Of a DNA stretch of 64,000 nt, positions 38,544 to 47,133 are shown in pieces. A model generated the notes under the pieces. That model saw only the letters and a program-made list of their open reading frames with translations, was not told where the DNA came from and searched no databases. The stretch's first letter is position 1, and every line of letters begins with the position of its first letter. A program made the position numbers and the translations under genes. Source of the stretch: BMS3ABIN03 sp964418885 (GTDB taxonomy: Bacteria; Bacteroidota; Ignavibacteria; Ignavibacteriales; Ignavibacteriaceae); the NCBI GenBank assembly GCA_964418885.1, contig CAYQNW010000003.1:20612-84611 (forward strand), given 5' to 3'.

Positions 38544-39515
38544 TTGATTGGGAAACTAAAAAGAAAAATTCTCCTCTCGATAATAATTGCAGGGGTTATC
38601 TATCTTGCATTTACTATTTACGGCGATTACCAGAAAGTCATAACGGCTTTTTCTGATTTTAGCTGGTACTTACTTCCAATTTTGCTTCTGCTATCATTTC
38701 TTAATTATTTCGTAAGATTTACTAAATGGGATTATTACTGTTCCCTTATAAATGTAAAAATTAAGAAAAAGGATTCGCTCTCAATTTTTATGTCCGGTCT
38801 TATTATGAGCATAACACCAGGTAAAATTGGTGAGTTGTTGAAAGTTTATCTTTTAAAGGAAGTAACCAAAGATCCCATTAGTAAAACCGCACCTATAATT
38901 TTTGCAGAACGAGTTACTGATTTCCTCTCATTGTTATTAATTGCTATCATCGGTGCTTATACATTTGATTACGGTACCGGACTTACGTTAGGTGTCTCTG
39001 TTTTTTTTGTTGCTGTTATCATTATAATCTGTAATAAGAAATTATCGCTTCTTCTGTTAAATTCATTTGAGAAAATCGGATTTTTAAAAAAATATATTTT
39101 GAATCTTCACAAAGCTTATGAAAGTTCATATCAACTGCTCAGACCGGTTCCGTTGATAAAGATGACCATTGTTAGTTTAATTTCATGGAGTTTCGAATGT
39201 TTGGGATATCATTTAATTCTTTTAAATTTTGGATTCAATTTTGGATTTTTCTGGGCATCGTTCAGTTATGCATTTGCTACAATTGCAGGTGCGGTATCTA
39301 TGCTGCCCGGAGGTCTGGGTGTTACTGAAGGTTCGTTAACACTTCTTCTAGTAGAAAAGGGTGTAGCGAATAATATAGCTGTGACTACAACATTGTTAGT
39401 TAGAGTTGTAACACTTTGGTTTGCTGTTTTAGTTGGAGTAGTTAGTGTTTCACTTTATCAAAAACGGTTTGGAAAAATAACCATAGATTCTCTAAATAAT
39501 GAAAAAAACCATTAA
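38544..39515 (+). CDS. Flippase-like integral membrane protein (UPF0104 / lysylphosphatidylglycerol-synthase TM family)
   Basis: The 323-residue protein has about eight transmembrane segments. Family landmarks are LNYFVRFTKWDYYCSLI, SGLIMSITPGKIGELLKVYL, ERVTDFLSLLL and the conserved MLPGGLGVTEGSLTLLL. Homologues include the membrane part of MprF and AglD-type proteins, which are thought to move lipids or lipid-linked sugars. It starts at a TTG directly after the maf stop codon, with no clear ribosome site. Confidence 0.85.
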   Translation: MIGKLKRKILLSIIIAGVIYLAFTIYGDYQKVITAFSDFSWYLLPILLLLSFLNYFVRFTKWDYYCSLINVKIKKKDSLSIFMSGLIMSITPGKIGELLKVYLLKEVTKDPISKTAPIIFAERVTDFLSLLLIAIIGAYTFDYGTGLTLGVSVFFVAVIIIICNKKLSLLLLNSFEKIGFLKKYILNLHKAYESSYQLLRPVPLIKMTIVSLISWSFECLGYHLILLNFGFNFGFFWASFSYAFATIAGAVSMLPGGLGVTEGSLTLLLVEKGVANNIAVTTTLLVRVVTLWFAVLVGVVSVSLYQKRFGKITIDSLNNEKNH

Positions 39516-39776
39516 TTCAGAAATTGTAACTTATTTTACAAAGTAGATAAAAAATATAATTAAAGTAAAATCCCCGGTGTTTGCAACTGAAATGATCAGG
39601 AATATGTATTTGTTGTTTCTTTTGTAGTAATTATTTCGTATATAATAACATACTTAAAAGTGGGAAATTATACCTTATAGGGGAAGAAAGGCTAATTGAA
39701 AGCTGTTTTCTTGATATTCAAAGACCCTATTGGTATATTTTATTCCCTTAAATAATTGAAAAATAAGGAGTTTGTT

Positions 39777-40193
39777 ATGGAACAGGAAACTCATTTTGGT
39801 AAAGGTGTTTTAATTGGATTTTTAGCCGGTGGAGCACTCGGAGCTGCCCTGGCATTGTTATATGCACCCAAAAGCGGTAGAGAGCTTCGTCAGGATATTA
39901 AAGTAAAAACTGATGATTATATGGATGAAGCAGAAAAATATATAGCCGAGGCAAAAGATAAAGCTATCGATCTGATCAATGAAGGTAAAAAAAGATCGGA
40001 AAAGCTTATTAAAGATGCAAGAACAAAATCTGAAGAGCTTTTGAAAGATGCTGAAAAAGTTCTTGATGATGCTAAGGGAAAAACCGGAGAAATGGTAAAA
40101 ACAGGAAGAGAAAAGGTCGACCAGAAATCCGGTCAGATCAAGAGTGCGATCAAGGCTGGTGTTGATGCATACAAAGAAACTAAAAAATCTTAA
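39777..40193 (+). CDS. YtxH-domain protein with helical tail
   Basis: From the ATG at 39777 (AAGGAG, 7 bases upstream) the protein has 138 residues. A glycine-rich membrane segment (VLIGFLAGGALGAALALLYA) is followed by APKSGRELRQDIK, the YtxH motif, and a long charged helix with heptad-like Lys/Glu/Ala repeats. It is a membrane-anchored stress-type protein of unknown role. It pairs with the DUF948 gene 13 bases on. Confidence 0.85.
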   Translation: MEQETHFGKGVLIGFLAGGALGAALALLYAPKSGRELRQDIKVKTDDYMDEAEKYIAEAKDKAIDLINEGKKRSEKLIKDARTKSEELLKDAEKVLDDAKGKTGEMVKTGREKVDQKSGQIKSAIKAGVDAYKETKKS

Positions 40194-40206
40194 CTGATTT
40201 TTATCA

Positions 40207-40599
40207 ATGAGTCTTATCGACATCTTATTAGTTATTCTGTTGATCGTAGCATCAGTGCTATGCATTACATTGGTTTACTATCTCTGGAAGATTACACAGT
40301 CGATTAAATCGATTCAGGAAGACATAGATAAACTTTCAACTGATATGCAGCCGCTCATAAATTCTACTTCGGAGCTGGCTCAGAATCTTTCAGAGATAAC
40401 CGAGAACGCCAGGGGACATGTAGAAATGTCTAAAAATATTGTTGAAAGCGTAAAGGACCGCGTAGATACTATACTTAAGTTTGAAGAGAATGTCAGGAAT
40501 GGTATTGAAGGTCCAATTATGTCTTTCATTAAAGAGATAACTGCAATATATAACGGTTTTCATACATTCATAAACAACTTAAAAAAGAAAAATACTTAG
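40207..40599 (+). CDS. DUF948-type membrane-anchored coiled-coil protein
   Basis: The 130-residue protein has an N-terminal transmembrane helix (ILLVILLIVASVLCITLVYYL). It continues as amphipathic coiled coil (IKSIQEDIDKLSTDMQPLIN, ELAQNLSEITENARGHVEMS), as in the DUF948 family found in Bacillus and Chlorobi next to YtxH genes. The function is unknown; the repeated pairing with YtxH suggests a complex. Confidence 0.8.
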   Translation: MSLIDILLVILLIVASVLCITLVYYLWKITQSIKSIQEDIDKLSTDMQPLINSTSELAQNLSEITENARGHVEMSKNIVESVKDRVDTILKFEENVRNGIEGPIMSFIKEITAIYNGFHTFINNLKKKNT

Positions 40600-40637
40600 A
40601 TTGATTTTCACACCTTTAGTTTTCTAGGAGGATCTCA

Positions 40638-42731
40638 TTGAAAGAATATGGTACTGAAGCAATTCGCAATATAGCGATTGTTGGTCACGGAGGCAGCGGA
40701 AAAACATCTCTCTCGGAATTAATTCTTTACACGGCAGGAGAGACAACAAGAATTGGAAAAGTAGAAGAGGGTAATACAACTTCCGATTACACACCTAATG
40801 AAATTGAAAAACAAATATCTATATCAACCGGACTTATGCATGTAGAATGGAACGGAAAAAAGCTGAACATTCTTGACACACCGGGGTACTCGGATTTTGT
40901 TGGTGAGGTAAAGTCTGCATTAAAAGTTAGCGATATCGGGATATTCGTTATAAAATCTGCTGAAGGTGTGGAAGTAGGAACAGAAACTGCATCAGAATTT
41001 ATTAAAGAATATAATTTACCCTCCGGTATCATCATCAATAAAGTTGATAATGAACATTCAACATTTTGGGAAACATTTAACCAGGCTAAAGAACGTGTAG
41101 CTCCCGGTGCCACTATAGTTACTTTTCCTGTAGGTGAAGGAATTAATTTTGATACCGTAGCAGACGTTGTAAAAATGAAGGCTTACACATACGGTGAAGC
41201 AGGGAGTAAAAAGGTAAATGAAAAAGATATTCCCGATGATTTAAAAAGTGATGCGGAAAAATATAGAACCGAGTTAATTGAAAAGATTGCGGAGAGTTCG
41301 GAAGAATTAATGAACAAGTATTTTGAAGCGGGTTCACTCTCTGATGAAGAAATTGAAAAAGGTTTGAAAGATTCCATTATCAGCGGATCATTAACGCCTG
41401 TGTTTGCTTTATCTGTTAATAAAGGAGTTGGAGTAGATAATTTCTTAAACTTTATTGCTCAATATTTTCCTTCTCCTACGGATTTAAAAGGCGCAGAAGC
41501 AAAGCTTGCAGGCAAAAATGAAAAGGTTCTGGTTAAAGCAGATAAAAACGGTGAACCTGCAATTTTTATTTTTAAAACTGTTTCAGAACAACATGTCGGA
41601 GAACTTTCATTATTCAAAGTTTATTCCGGTACTATAAAAGCAGGAATGGATCTCTTGAACGAAAATAACAGCAAAACTGAAAGACTCAATCAGCTTTCAA
41701 TTCTTAACGGACACCAGAGAAAAGATATTTCGGAATTGGTTGCCGGTGATATTGGTGCTGTGGTAAAATTAAAAGACACGCATACAAACAATACATTAGC
41801 TTCTAAAAACTATTCAGTTATTATTGATCCGATTAAATTTCCAGAAGCCGTAATTCGTGGTGCTATCGTTGCGAAAGCAAAAGGTGATGAAGATAAAATT
41901 GCTTCCGGTTTACATACTCTGCATGAAGAAGATCCTTCATTCAGCGTTAAGTTCGATCCTGAAATATCTCAGACTATCATCAGTGGACAGGGAGAACTTC
42001 AGCTTTCTTTGGCAGTAAAAAGACTTAAAGAACGTTATAGTGTTGAAGTAGATCTGGTCGAACCAAGAGTTCCTTTCAGGGAGACAATTAAAGGAAAAGC
42101 TAACGATGTAGAATACAAACATAAAAAACAATCCGGAGGTCGTGGTCAATATGGACACGTTCATTTTAAAATGGAACCTTTGTCAAGAGGAACAGGTTTT
42201 GAATTTGTAAATGCTATCGTCGGCGGTGTAGTTCCCGGAAGATTCATCCCTGCAGTGGAAAAAGGAATTGTTGAAACAATGGAAAAAGGTGTTGTTGCAG
42301 GTAATAAAGTTGTAGATGTGAAAGTAACTTTGTTCGACGGAACGTATCATAATGTTGATTCGGATGAAATGTCATTCAAGTTAGCAGCGGCACAATGTTT
42401 TAAAAAAGGATTTCTAGAATGTAAACCCTGTCTCCTTGAACCGATATACGAAGTCGAGATAAAAGTTCCAGAGGAATATATGGGCGATGTTATGGGAGAT
42501 ATTTCAAGCAGACGCGGTAAAATTCTCGGTATGGATGCGGATGGACATTTTCAGGTAATTAAATCATTGGTTCCGTTAGCTGAATTGTATAAATACTCTT
42601 CTCACCTAAGAAGTATTACACAGGGAAGGGGTGTACACACAAGAAAATTCGATCACTATGAAGAAGTACCAAAAGAAGTTGAGCAAAAAGTGATTGAGGA
42701 ATATAAAAAATCCAGAGAAGAAGGGAACTGA
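40638..42731 (+). CDS. Elongation factor G-like translational GTPase (EF-G2 type)
   Basis: The 697-residue protein has all five EF-G domains by length and order. It starts at TTG with AGGAGG nearby. The GTPase motifs are G1 GHGGSGKT (16-23), G3 DTPGYSDF (80-87) and G4 NKVD (134-137). Canonical EF-G has GHIDAGKT and DTPGHVDF, so the His needed for GTP hydrolysis on the ribosome is replaced by Tyr84. The same pattern occurs, as far as I recall, in the EF-G-2 paralogues of Thermus and others. Domain IV (GGRGQYGHVHF) is retained, and this is probably an accessory factor rather than the main fusA. It ends at a clear terminator. Confidence 0.9.
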   Translation: MKEYGTEAIRNIAIVGHGGSGKTSLSELILYTAGETTRIGKVEEGNTTSDYTPNEIEKQISISTGLMHVEWNGKKLNILDTPGYSDFVGEVKSALKVSDIGIFVIKSAEGVEVGTETASEFIKEYNLPSGIIINKVDNEHSTFWETFNQAKERVAPGATIVTFPVGEGINFDTVADVVKMKAYTYGEAGSKKVNEKDIPDDLKSDAEKYRTELIEKIAESSEELMNKYFEAGSLSDEEIEKGLKDSIISGSLTPVFALSVNKGVGVDNFLNFIAQYFPSPTDLKGAEAKLAGKNEKVLVKADKNGEPAIFIFKTVSEQHVGELSLFKVYSGTIKAGMDLLNENNSKTERLNQLSILNGHQRKDISELVAGDIGAVVKLKDTHTNNTLASKNYSVIIDPIKFPEAVIRGAIVAKAKGDEDKIASGLHTLHEEDPSFSVKFDPEISQTIISGQGELQLSLAVKRLKERYSVEVDLVEPRVPFRETIKGKANDVEYKHKKQSGGRGQYGHVHFKMEPLSRGTGFEFVNAIVGGVVPGRFIPAVEKGIVETMEKGVVAGNKVVDVKVTLFDGTYHNVDSDEMSFKLAAAQCFKKGFLECKPCLLEPIYEVEIKVPEEYMGDVMGDISSRRGKILGMDADGHFQVIKSLVPLAELYKYSSHLRSITQGRGVHTRKFDHYEEVPKEVEQKVIEEYKKSREEGN

Positions 42732-42744
42732 TAAAAATTTTTTT

Positions 42745-42779
42745 AGCCGGTGAATATCTCTTTACCGGCTTATTTTTTA
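42745..42779 (+). terminator. Rho-independent terminator after the EF-G-like gene
   Basis: AGCCGGT (42745-42751) pairs with ACCGGCT (42764-42770), with extra A-T pairs inside, followed by TATTTTTTAT. It begins 13 bases after the stop codon at 42731. Confidence 0.85.
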
Positions 42780-42788
42780 TCTATCTTT

Positions 42789-43289
42789 ATGAATAAACTT
42801 TGGTCACCGTGGCGTTCCAAGTACATTGATTCATTCAACACAAATGATGAAACGGATAAATGTATTTTCTGTGAAGCAATGAACCAGGATATTGAAGACA
42901 AAAAAAGTCTTGTTGTCCATAAGACTGATCACACCTTTACTTTACTTAATTTATATCCTTACAACAACGGTCACCTTATGGTAGTTCCTAACAGGCATAT
43001 TGATGAATTCGGTGAACTAACTGAAGATGAATCAATAGAGATAATGCGGGAATTGAAGCTAGCTAAATCAGCATTGACTGAGATTTTCAATCCACATGGA
43101 TTTAATGTTGGTGCTAATCTTGGCAGAGCAAGCGGTGCGGGAATTGATGAACATCTTCACTTTCATATTGTTCCAAGATGGAACGGTGACACGAATTTTA
43201 TGCCTGTTTTGGGAGAAGTAAAAGTTATATCACAGGATTTGCTTGAAACTAAAACAAAACTTTTAAAAGCTTATGCTAATCTAAAATAG
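42789..43289 (+). CDS. HIT-family nucleotide hydrolase/transferase
   Basis: From the ATG at 42789 the protein has 166 residues. The longer reading from 42750 would begin inside the terminator hairpin and is unlikely. The histidine triad HLHFHIV is present, preceded by NVGANLGRASGAGIDEH, and CIFCEAMNQ forms the usual N-terminal cysteine pair. Members such as Ap4A phosphorylase-like and Fhit-type enzymes act on dinucleotide polyphosphates or AMP-lysine compounds; the substrate here is unknown. Confidence 0.92.
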   Translation: MNKLWSPWRSKYIDSFNTNDETDKCIFCEAMNQDIEDKKSLVVHKTDHTFTLLNLYPYNNGHLMVVPNRHIDEFGELTEDESIEIMRELKLAKSALTEIFNPHGFNVGANLGRASGAGIDEHLHFHIVPRWNGDTNFMPVLGEVKVISQDLLETKTKLLKAYANLK

Positions 43290-43338
43290 AACTGGGTTTA
43301 TTTTCCTCTTCTTCATCTAATATTATGCTAAAATTATT

Positions 43339-43905
43339 ATGAACAAATTCAAAAAAAATTTTATTTCAACTATGGGATTATTTCTTTTATTTACAGGAAT
43401 ATGTTTTGTATCCTGTAATCAAGATGAAGTACCCGCCAGTTCATTAGAATTGCGTGATACACTTATTTATAAAAAAGGTGAGACTAAACCATATACCGGT
43501 CATGAAAAAGCCCGCATCAAAGATAAGATAATCGAATACGATGTTGTTAATGGAATTAAACAGGGAGATTTCAAGTTATACTTTTTAAACGGGGATGTTC
43601 AGATTGAAGGTAGATTAAAGGATAACAAAAACGTTGGATTATGGAAATATTATTATGATACCGGTGAACTGGAATCTAAAGGGGAATTTGAAAACGATAA
43701 GCCTAAAGGGGAATGGACCTGGTATTATCCTTCAGGTAAAATAAAAGAACGCGGAAATTATTTTGAAGGTAACAGGATTGGAAAATGGCAGGATTTTGAT
43801 GAAGCCGGAAATGTAACTGAAGAAAAAGATTTTTCTCTGCAGGACTCGGTTAGTGATAATGAAAATTTTCCGGATGAATTGAACACTGTTAAAAAAGATC
43901 AATGA
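43339..43905 (+). CDS. YwqK/MORN-repeat-like lipoprotein
   Basis: The 188-residue protein has a lipoprotein signal (LFTGICFVSC, Cys27). At least four tandem beta-hairpin units of MORN_2/YwqK type follow (KQGDFKLYFLNGDVQIEG, NVGLWKYYYDTGELESKG, PKGEWTWYYPSGKIKERG, RIGKWQDFDEAGNVTEE). Databases often call this family 'toxin-antitoxin system YwqK family antitoxin', but there is no toxin gene here and I doubt that role. Its stop overlaps the DUF72 start by 4 bases (ATGA). Confidence 0.85.
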   Translation: MNKFKKNFISTMGLFLLFTGICFVSCNQDEVPASSLELRDTLIYKKGETKPYTGHEKARIKDKIIEYDVVNGIKQGDFKLYFLNGDVQIEGRLKDNKNVGLWKYYYDTGELESKGEFENDKPKGEWTWYYPSGKIKERGNYFEGNRIGKWQDFDEAGNVTEEKDFSLQDSVSDNENFPDELNTVKKDQ

Positions 43906-44759
43906 TAAGGTTTGGCACATGTAGTTGGAAATATGATTCATGGATGGGAATTGTTTATTCTAATACAAAAGATATAAATTATCTTCAGGAATATTCCAGG
44001 CATTTTTCAACAGTAGAAATCGATCAATGGTTTTGGTCTTTGTTTCCACCGAACAAAGTTCTTCTTCCGGATAAAAAAGTTGTAAACGAATATAATCAGT
44101 CTGTCCCGGACGACTTTCTTTTTACGATTAAAGTTCCCAACTCATTAACCCTTACTCATTTTTATAATCGCAATAAAAATAAATCGCTTGTGGTAAATCC
44201 TTATTTCTTATCGGTTGAAATATTTAATGAATTTTTATCTTCAATAAAATCATTAAATAAAAAAATAGGTTGTTTAATATTTCAATTTGAATATCTGAAT
44301 AAGCAAAAAATGAAATCCTTGAATGAATTTCAGGAAAGGTTCAAGCAGTTCCACTCTCAATTAAGCAGCCTGAAAATTCCTTTAGCAATTGAGATAAGAA
44401 ATCCGAATTATTTAAATGATCACTACTTCAGTTTTATAAATGATTTGAATATAACCCACGTTTTTCTTGAAGGCTACTTTATGCCTCCTGTAACTGAAAT
44501 TTATGACAAATTCAAGAATTATATTAAAGACTTTACTGTATTAAGATTACACGGACCGGATCGTTCAGGTATTGAAAAAATTTCAAAAGAAAATTGGAAT
44601 AAAATTTATATTGACCGGAGTGGTGAGATTGCAAAACTTGCTAAATTGATCAAAGAAATTCAAAAGAGGGAAGTTGATATATTTGCTTATGTGAATAATC
44701 ATTTCGAAGGATCAGCACCTTTAACTATTCGTAGTTTCCAATCTAAACTCAAGAGATAG
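43902..44759 (+). CDS. DUF72 (YecE-like) TIM-barrel protein
   Basis: The 285-residue cytoplasmic protein has family landmarks FGTCSWKYDSWMGIVY, FSTVEIDQWFWSLFPP, KVPNSLTLTHF, AIEIRNPNYL, VLRLHGPDR and DIFAYVNNHFEGSAPLTI. The fold is a TIM barrel with a conserved pocket; no activity is established to my knowledge. It is translationally coupled to the YwqK-like gene. Confidence 0.9.
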   Translation: MIRFGTCSWKYDSWMGIVYSNTKDINYLQEYSRHFSTVEIDQWFWSLFPPNKVLLPDKKVVNEYNQSVPDDFLFTIKVPNSLTLTHFYNRNKNKSLVVNPYFLSVEIFNEFLSSIKSLNKKIGCLIFQFEYLNKQKMKSLNEFQERFKQFHSQLSSLKIPLAIEIRNPNYLNDHYFSFINDLNITHVFLEGYFMPPVTEIYDKFKNYIKDFTVLRLHGPDRSGIEKISKENWNKIYIDRSGEIAKLAKLIKEIQKREVDIFAYVNNHFEGSAPLTIRSFQSKLKR

Positions 44760-44819
44760 GTGGGACTATTCTATATTGCATAACGGGGGTAATAATATTA
44801 TTTTTGTTCTTTAAATTCA

Positions 44820-44893
44820 GGGCCCATAGCTCAGTTGGTTAGAGCATTTGACTCATAATCAAAGGGTCCCAGGTTCGAGTCCTGGTGGGCCCA
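44820..44893 (+). tRNA. tRNA with anticodon CAT (probably tRNA-Ile2, else elongator tRNA-Met)
   Basis: The 74-base cloverleaf has acceptor GGGCCCA with TGGGCCC, anticodon loop CTCATAA between TTTGA and TCAAA, normal T-loop TTCGAGT and discriminator A. It is not the initiator type, since positions 1-72 form a normal G-C pair. C4-G69 and C5-G68 in the acceptor match what the lysidine synthetase TilS favours in tRNA-Ile2, so I lean to Ile2. Confidence 0.93.
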
Positions 44894-44901
44894 CGGAAGT
44901 T

Positions 44902-44936
44902 AAAGCGTTATAACTAATTAGTTGTAACGCTTTTTT
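44902..44936 (+). terminator. Rho-independent terminator after the CAT-anticodon tRNA
   Basis: AAAGCGTTATAACT pairs with AGTTGTAACGCTTT (one G-T pair) and ends in six T. It begins 8 bases after the tRNA. Confidence 0.85.
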
Positions 44937-45022
44937 AGTTTATTTTACTCTTTCTATTCTTTAATCTCACCTCTATTTTTATAAAGTTTGTAGTATTAAA
45001 AAAATAAAAAAAAGGAAATATT

Positions 45023-45823
45023 ATGAAAGAGCCGGTTACAATTGAATTTGAAGATGATGCTTTCAAAGTATGGACAGATGAAAGCATTGCTATAATCAAG
45101 ATTAAAAGCAATGCGTTTTTCAGCTTAGTCGATATGGACATAAGCAGAAAAATCCTCGATTGGTTTGATCTCATTTCTGAAAGAGAAAAAATTAATGTAA
45201 TACTGATACTTAATGAAAAAGGTTGTCTGGGAAATGCTGCTTACGATGTATTCGTTACTGAGATAATAGGTAAAGAGATTAAAGCAGGCGAGGGGAAGAT
45301 GCTTTCAGAACACGACATGATTCTTGTAAGATCGAAGGAAATAAATATTCTCAACAGTTTTATTCGCTCAACCATAGCCTTTAGAAAGTTAGTTGTAAGT
45401 GGTTTAAACGGAACAATAGTAACTCCGTTTTTTGGCGCAAGCCTGGCATCTAACTTTAGATTTGGATCGAAGGATATGAAAATTTCATTCACTCATACAA
45501 AATACGGGATTCATGCTGGTGGCGCTTTACCATTCCTGCTTCCTAAGTATATTGGCATTGGTAAAGCCTCCGAGTTCATTTTTAGTGGCGGTGAAATAAA
45601 AGCAGAGGAGGCTTTAAAAATGGGATTGATTAATAAAATTATTGCTACAGAAAACTTTAATGATGAATGTATTAAAGAATCGCAAAGATTATCTCAATGG
45701 GGAAGCAGGTATATAAGATGGACGAAACATTTGTTAACTCCATATAAAGAGGATTTAATAGAATATCTTCACGACGAAGAAAAATACATCGATCAGTACA
45801 AGGAAATAAAATCTGTAGAGTGA
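45023..45823 (+). CDS. Crotonase-fold protein lacking the usual catalytic glutamates
   Basis: The 266-residue protein aligns in pattern with enoyl-CoA hydratase/isomerases: a ClpP-like core with SGLNGTIVTPFFGASLAS, then FTHTKYGIHAGGALPFLLPK, then GGEIKAEEALKMGLINKII. In active hydratases one Glu lies in the GGGxE segment and one in the FxxPE segment; here those places read FFGAS and FTHTK, so neither is present. It may bind an acyl-CoA, use another chemistry, or be regulatory. It stands alone between a tRNA terminator and an abutting convergent gene. Confidence 0.8.
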   Translation: MKEPVTIEFEDDAFKVWTDESIAIIKIKSNAFFSLVDMDISRKILDWFDLISEREKINVILILNEKGCLGNAAYDVFVTEIIGKEIKAGEGKMLSEHDMILVRSKEINILNSFIRSTIAFRKLVVSGLNGTIVTPFFGASLASNFRFGSKDMKISFTHTKYGIHAGGALPFLLPKYIGIGKASEFIFSGGEIKAEEALKMGLINKIIATENFNDECIKESQRLSQWGSRYIRWTKHLLTPYKEDLIEYLHDEEKYIDQYKEIKSVE

Positions 45824-46921
45824 TTAATACCAGAAATGCATTTGTATTACTACAGCATCATTATCAACGCTTGGATGCTCAAGAATAAATCTGTATTGCG
45901 GTCTGATCTCTATAAAACTATAAGGTATAAACTCGAAGCCCACAATTAAGTGTGAGATATCATCATCGCTAACATTTATATTAGGATCGAAGCGATCATA
46001 CCTCACCAATGCTTCTAAGCCCACAAAAATTACGTAAGAAGCCTGTGCCATATAAACATTAGATTTCATACCGGGTGCTCTAAGATCATTAGCTCTATCG
46101 AATTCACCTAACAGCGAAAATCTGTCATATCCGATTCCGGCAAATCCGCCGTAAAAGTTCGTATTACCCGGTGCATCGGCTTTAGCATAAGAACCTCCTA
46201 AGAGTAGTCCAACCTTACCGATGGAAGGAGTTATTTCTAATCGGGCAGTATAGGATGGATCCTTTGTTAAGGTTCTGTTGTACAGGTTTGTTCCAACACT
46301 GGATGTGAAAAATATCAGATTGGATAAATAAACACCTAATTCAACACCGGCTTCTGTGTACAAAGGATCATATATTAATCCCTGTCTTGCGCCGTTAATG
46401 AATAACAATGCAAAATCACCACCTCTCGTGTAAGCAGTATGGTCGTCTATTCTTATCCCATAATATGGTTGGAACGATCCACCTTTAATGTAGCTGTTGT
46501 TCGGGAGTATTCTTGCAACACCAAAAGCCTCCCAGTGCTGGTTTACAAAATCATAATTTGTAATAATATTAATTTTTTTTGAAAGATTGATATTGGTATA
46601 AATTGAACCTTCCATCCTCTGGAAATCAGTTCGTTTTTTCTCCTGCGAATAAAGAAACTGACCTCTTAAGTCCATTCCTATAGATATGTTATCGTTCAGT
46701 TTCGGCGACAATGTAATTTCATCAGACCTGGGGGAGATCATACTAAGGATGTTTTGTCCGTAATAAAATCCGCTTTCATTTCTTATAATTCCTCCTGTGG
46801 GATTGTAATGACAATCGATACATTTATCTCTTTGTTTGGTAGCAAAGCGTGGAAGTGAGTAACTTTCGAATTGAAAAAATATAAGGAACAAAAAAATTAG
46901 TAACCCGTCAAAATATTTCAT
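45824..46921 (-). CDS. Outer-membrane beta-barrel-like protein with N-terminal single heme motif
   Basis: The 365-residue protein has a signal peptide (1-22). RFATKQRDKCIDCHYNP follows, a single c-type heme site (Cys34, Cys37, His38), with PTGG next. From about residue 70 the sequence looks like barrel strands (GMDLRGQFLYSQE, GGSYAKADAPGNTNFYGGF, EIRPQYRFILEHP) and it ends in HFWY, with the aromatic last residue typical of outer-membrane proteins. I do not recognise the family. A heme at the mouth of a barrel recalls porin-cytochrome electron conduits, but no partner cytochrome lies beside it. Its stop codon abuts that of the convergent crotonase. Confidence 0.7.
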   Translation of the reverse strand: MKYFDGLLIFLFLIFFQFESYSLPRFATKQRDKCIDCHYNPTGGIIRNESGFYYGQNILSMISPRSDEITLSPKLNDNISIGMDLRGQFLYSQEKKRTDFQRMEGSIYTNINLSKKINIITNYDFVNQHWEAFGVARILPNNSYIKGGSFQPYYGIRIDDHTAYTRGGDFALLFINGARQGLIYDPLYTEAGVELGVYLSNLIFFTSSVGTNLYNRTLTKDPSYTARLEITPSIGKVGLLLGGSYAKADAPGNTNFYGGFAGIGYDRFSLLGEFDRANDLRAPGMKSNVYMAQASYVIFVGLEALVRYDRFDPNINVSDDDISHLIVGFEFIPYSFIEIRPQYRFILEHPSVDNDAVVIQMHFWY

Positions 46922-47133
46922 ATAATACCTTTATACGTAAATTTGAATATGATAGTAATATCTTTTTGACACACGAACTACATTTAAGATAAAGTCTAAT
47001 TAGGTTGAAATCAAACTATTTCTGAAGAAAATTGGGGCAAAATTTTTTCATAGTTACGAAACTATTACAATTGCTAATTTTTCATATAATTTTTAATTAA
47101 CTATTCAACGTGAAATTATTTTGAATTTAATCT

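Noticed and set aside
39858..40265. Minus-strand 135-codon open frame opposite YtxH/DUF948 genes
   Set aside because: It is antisense to two family-supported genes, and its Phe/Ser/Ile-rich product mirrors their Lys/Glu-rich codons.
42750..42788. N-terminal extension of the HIT protein
   Set aside because: The extra codons fall in the terminator hairpin; the ATG at 42789 begins the conserved domain.
43339..43905. Toxin-antitoxin system (YwqK 'antitoxin' label)
   Set aside because: No toxin gene is adjacent; the neighbour is DUF72, and the product is a lipoprotein.
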